From Nitrospinota bacterium (GTDB lineage: Bacteria > Nitrospinota_A > UBA7883 > JACRLM01), in the NCBI GenBank assembly GCA_016235255.1, contig JACRLM010000005.1, forward strand, positions 1 through 56,915: DNA of 56,915 bases, written 5' to 3'. Positions 56,914-56,915 of this stretch are shown here, one piece after another. How positions within the stretch are numbered: the stretch's first letter is position 1; every line of letters begins with the position of its first letter. Below the pieces are notes generated by a model. The model did not search any database. It worked only from the letters and a program-made list of their open reading frames with translations, and was not told the DNA's origin. A program made the translations under genes and the position numbers.

Positions 56914-56915
56914 GA

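Overview
The window looks like an ordinary chromosomal stretch from a GC-rich, Gram-negative environmental bacterium. TolC/HlyD-type export genes, lipoproteins and a c-type cytochrome show an outer membrane and periplasm. Many genes share overlapping stop/start codons, and GTG or TTG starts are common. Short palindromic repeats fill most intergenic gaps. I cannot name the organism from sequence reading alone; a deep-branching Deltaproteobacteria- or Nitrospinota-like lineage would fit, but that is a guess.

Left part (1-11.5 kb, mostly minus strand): the window opens with the tail of an IS4-like transposase and a hicAB toxin-antitoxin pair. A compact six-gene exporter operon follows (TolC-like, HlyD-like, two ABC ATPases, two ABC-2 permeases). 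Then come a SagB-type nitroreductase gene with an apparent one-base frameshift, a secreted unknown, a short-chain dehydrogenase and a family 2 glycosyltransferase. From 11.5 to 25 kb: a four-helix, heme-copper-oxidase-like membrane protein fused to two DUF1858-like domains sits divergent to a Crp/Fnr regulator across an intergenic region with nested perfect palindromes. After it are two membrane-anchored sulfatase-superfamily proteins, two chemoreceptors (one with a c-heme motif), a small zinc-ribbon protein, rimO, a small membrane protein, cutA and a one-domain fibronectin-III protein.

Middle (25-35 kb): a response regulator-diguanylate cyclase, tRNA-Val, and the translation block infC-rpmI-rplT-pheS-pheT, with an attenuator-like terminator before pheS and an apparent AUA start for infC. 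A small zinc-ribbon membrane protein and an Hda/DnaA-like AAA+ protein face away from a 446-bp AT-rich gap rich in DnaA-box-like 9-mers, beyond which lie leuC and leuD. A DUF1778/GNAT acetyltransferase toxin-antitoxin pair follows, with a recognisable promoter and operator.

Right part (35-57 kb): an AraC regulator, a large secreted beta-helix protein, an MscS channel, a TPR protein, a 700-bp gene-free region with a tandem array, a metH-like methionine synthase with a downstream lipoprotein, two small low-complexity proteins, and a four-gene cluster (GT4 glycosyltransferase, two SPASM-type radical SAM proteins, NAD-dependent epimerase). After tRNA-Pro, a c-type cytochrome and an ICMT-like membrane methyltransferase, the window ends in the str operon rpsL-rpsG-fusA-tuf. 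RimO in this window is the enzyme expected to modify Asp89 of the S12 encoded by rpsL here.
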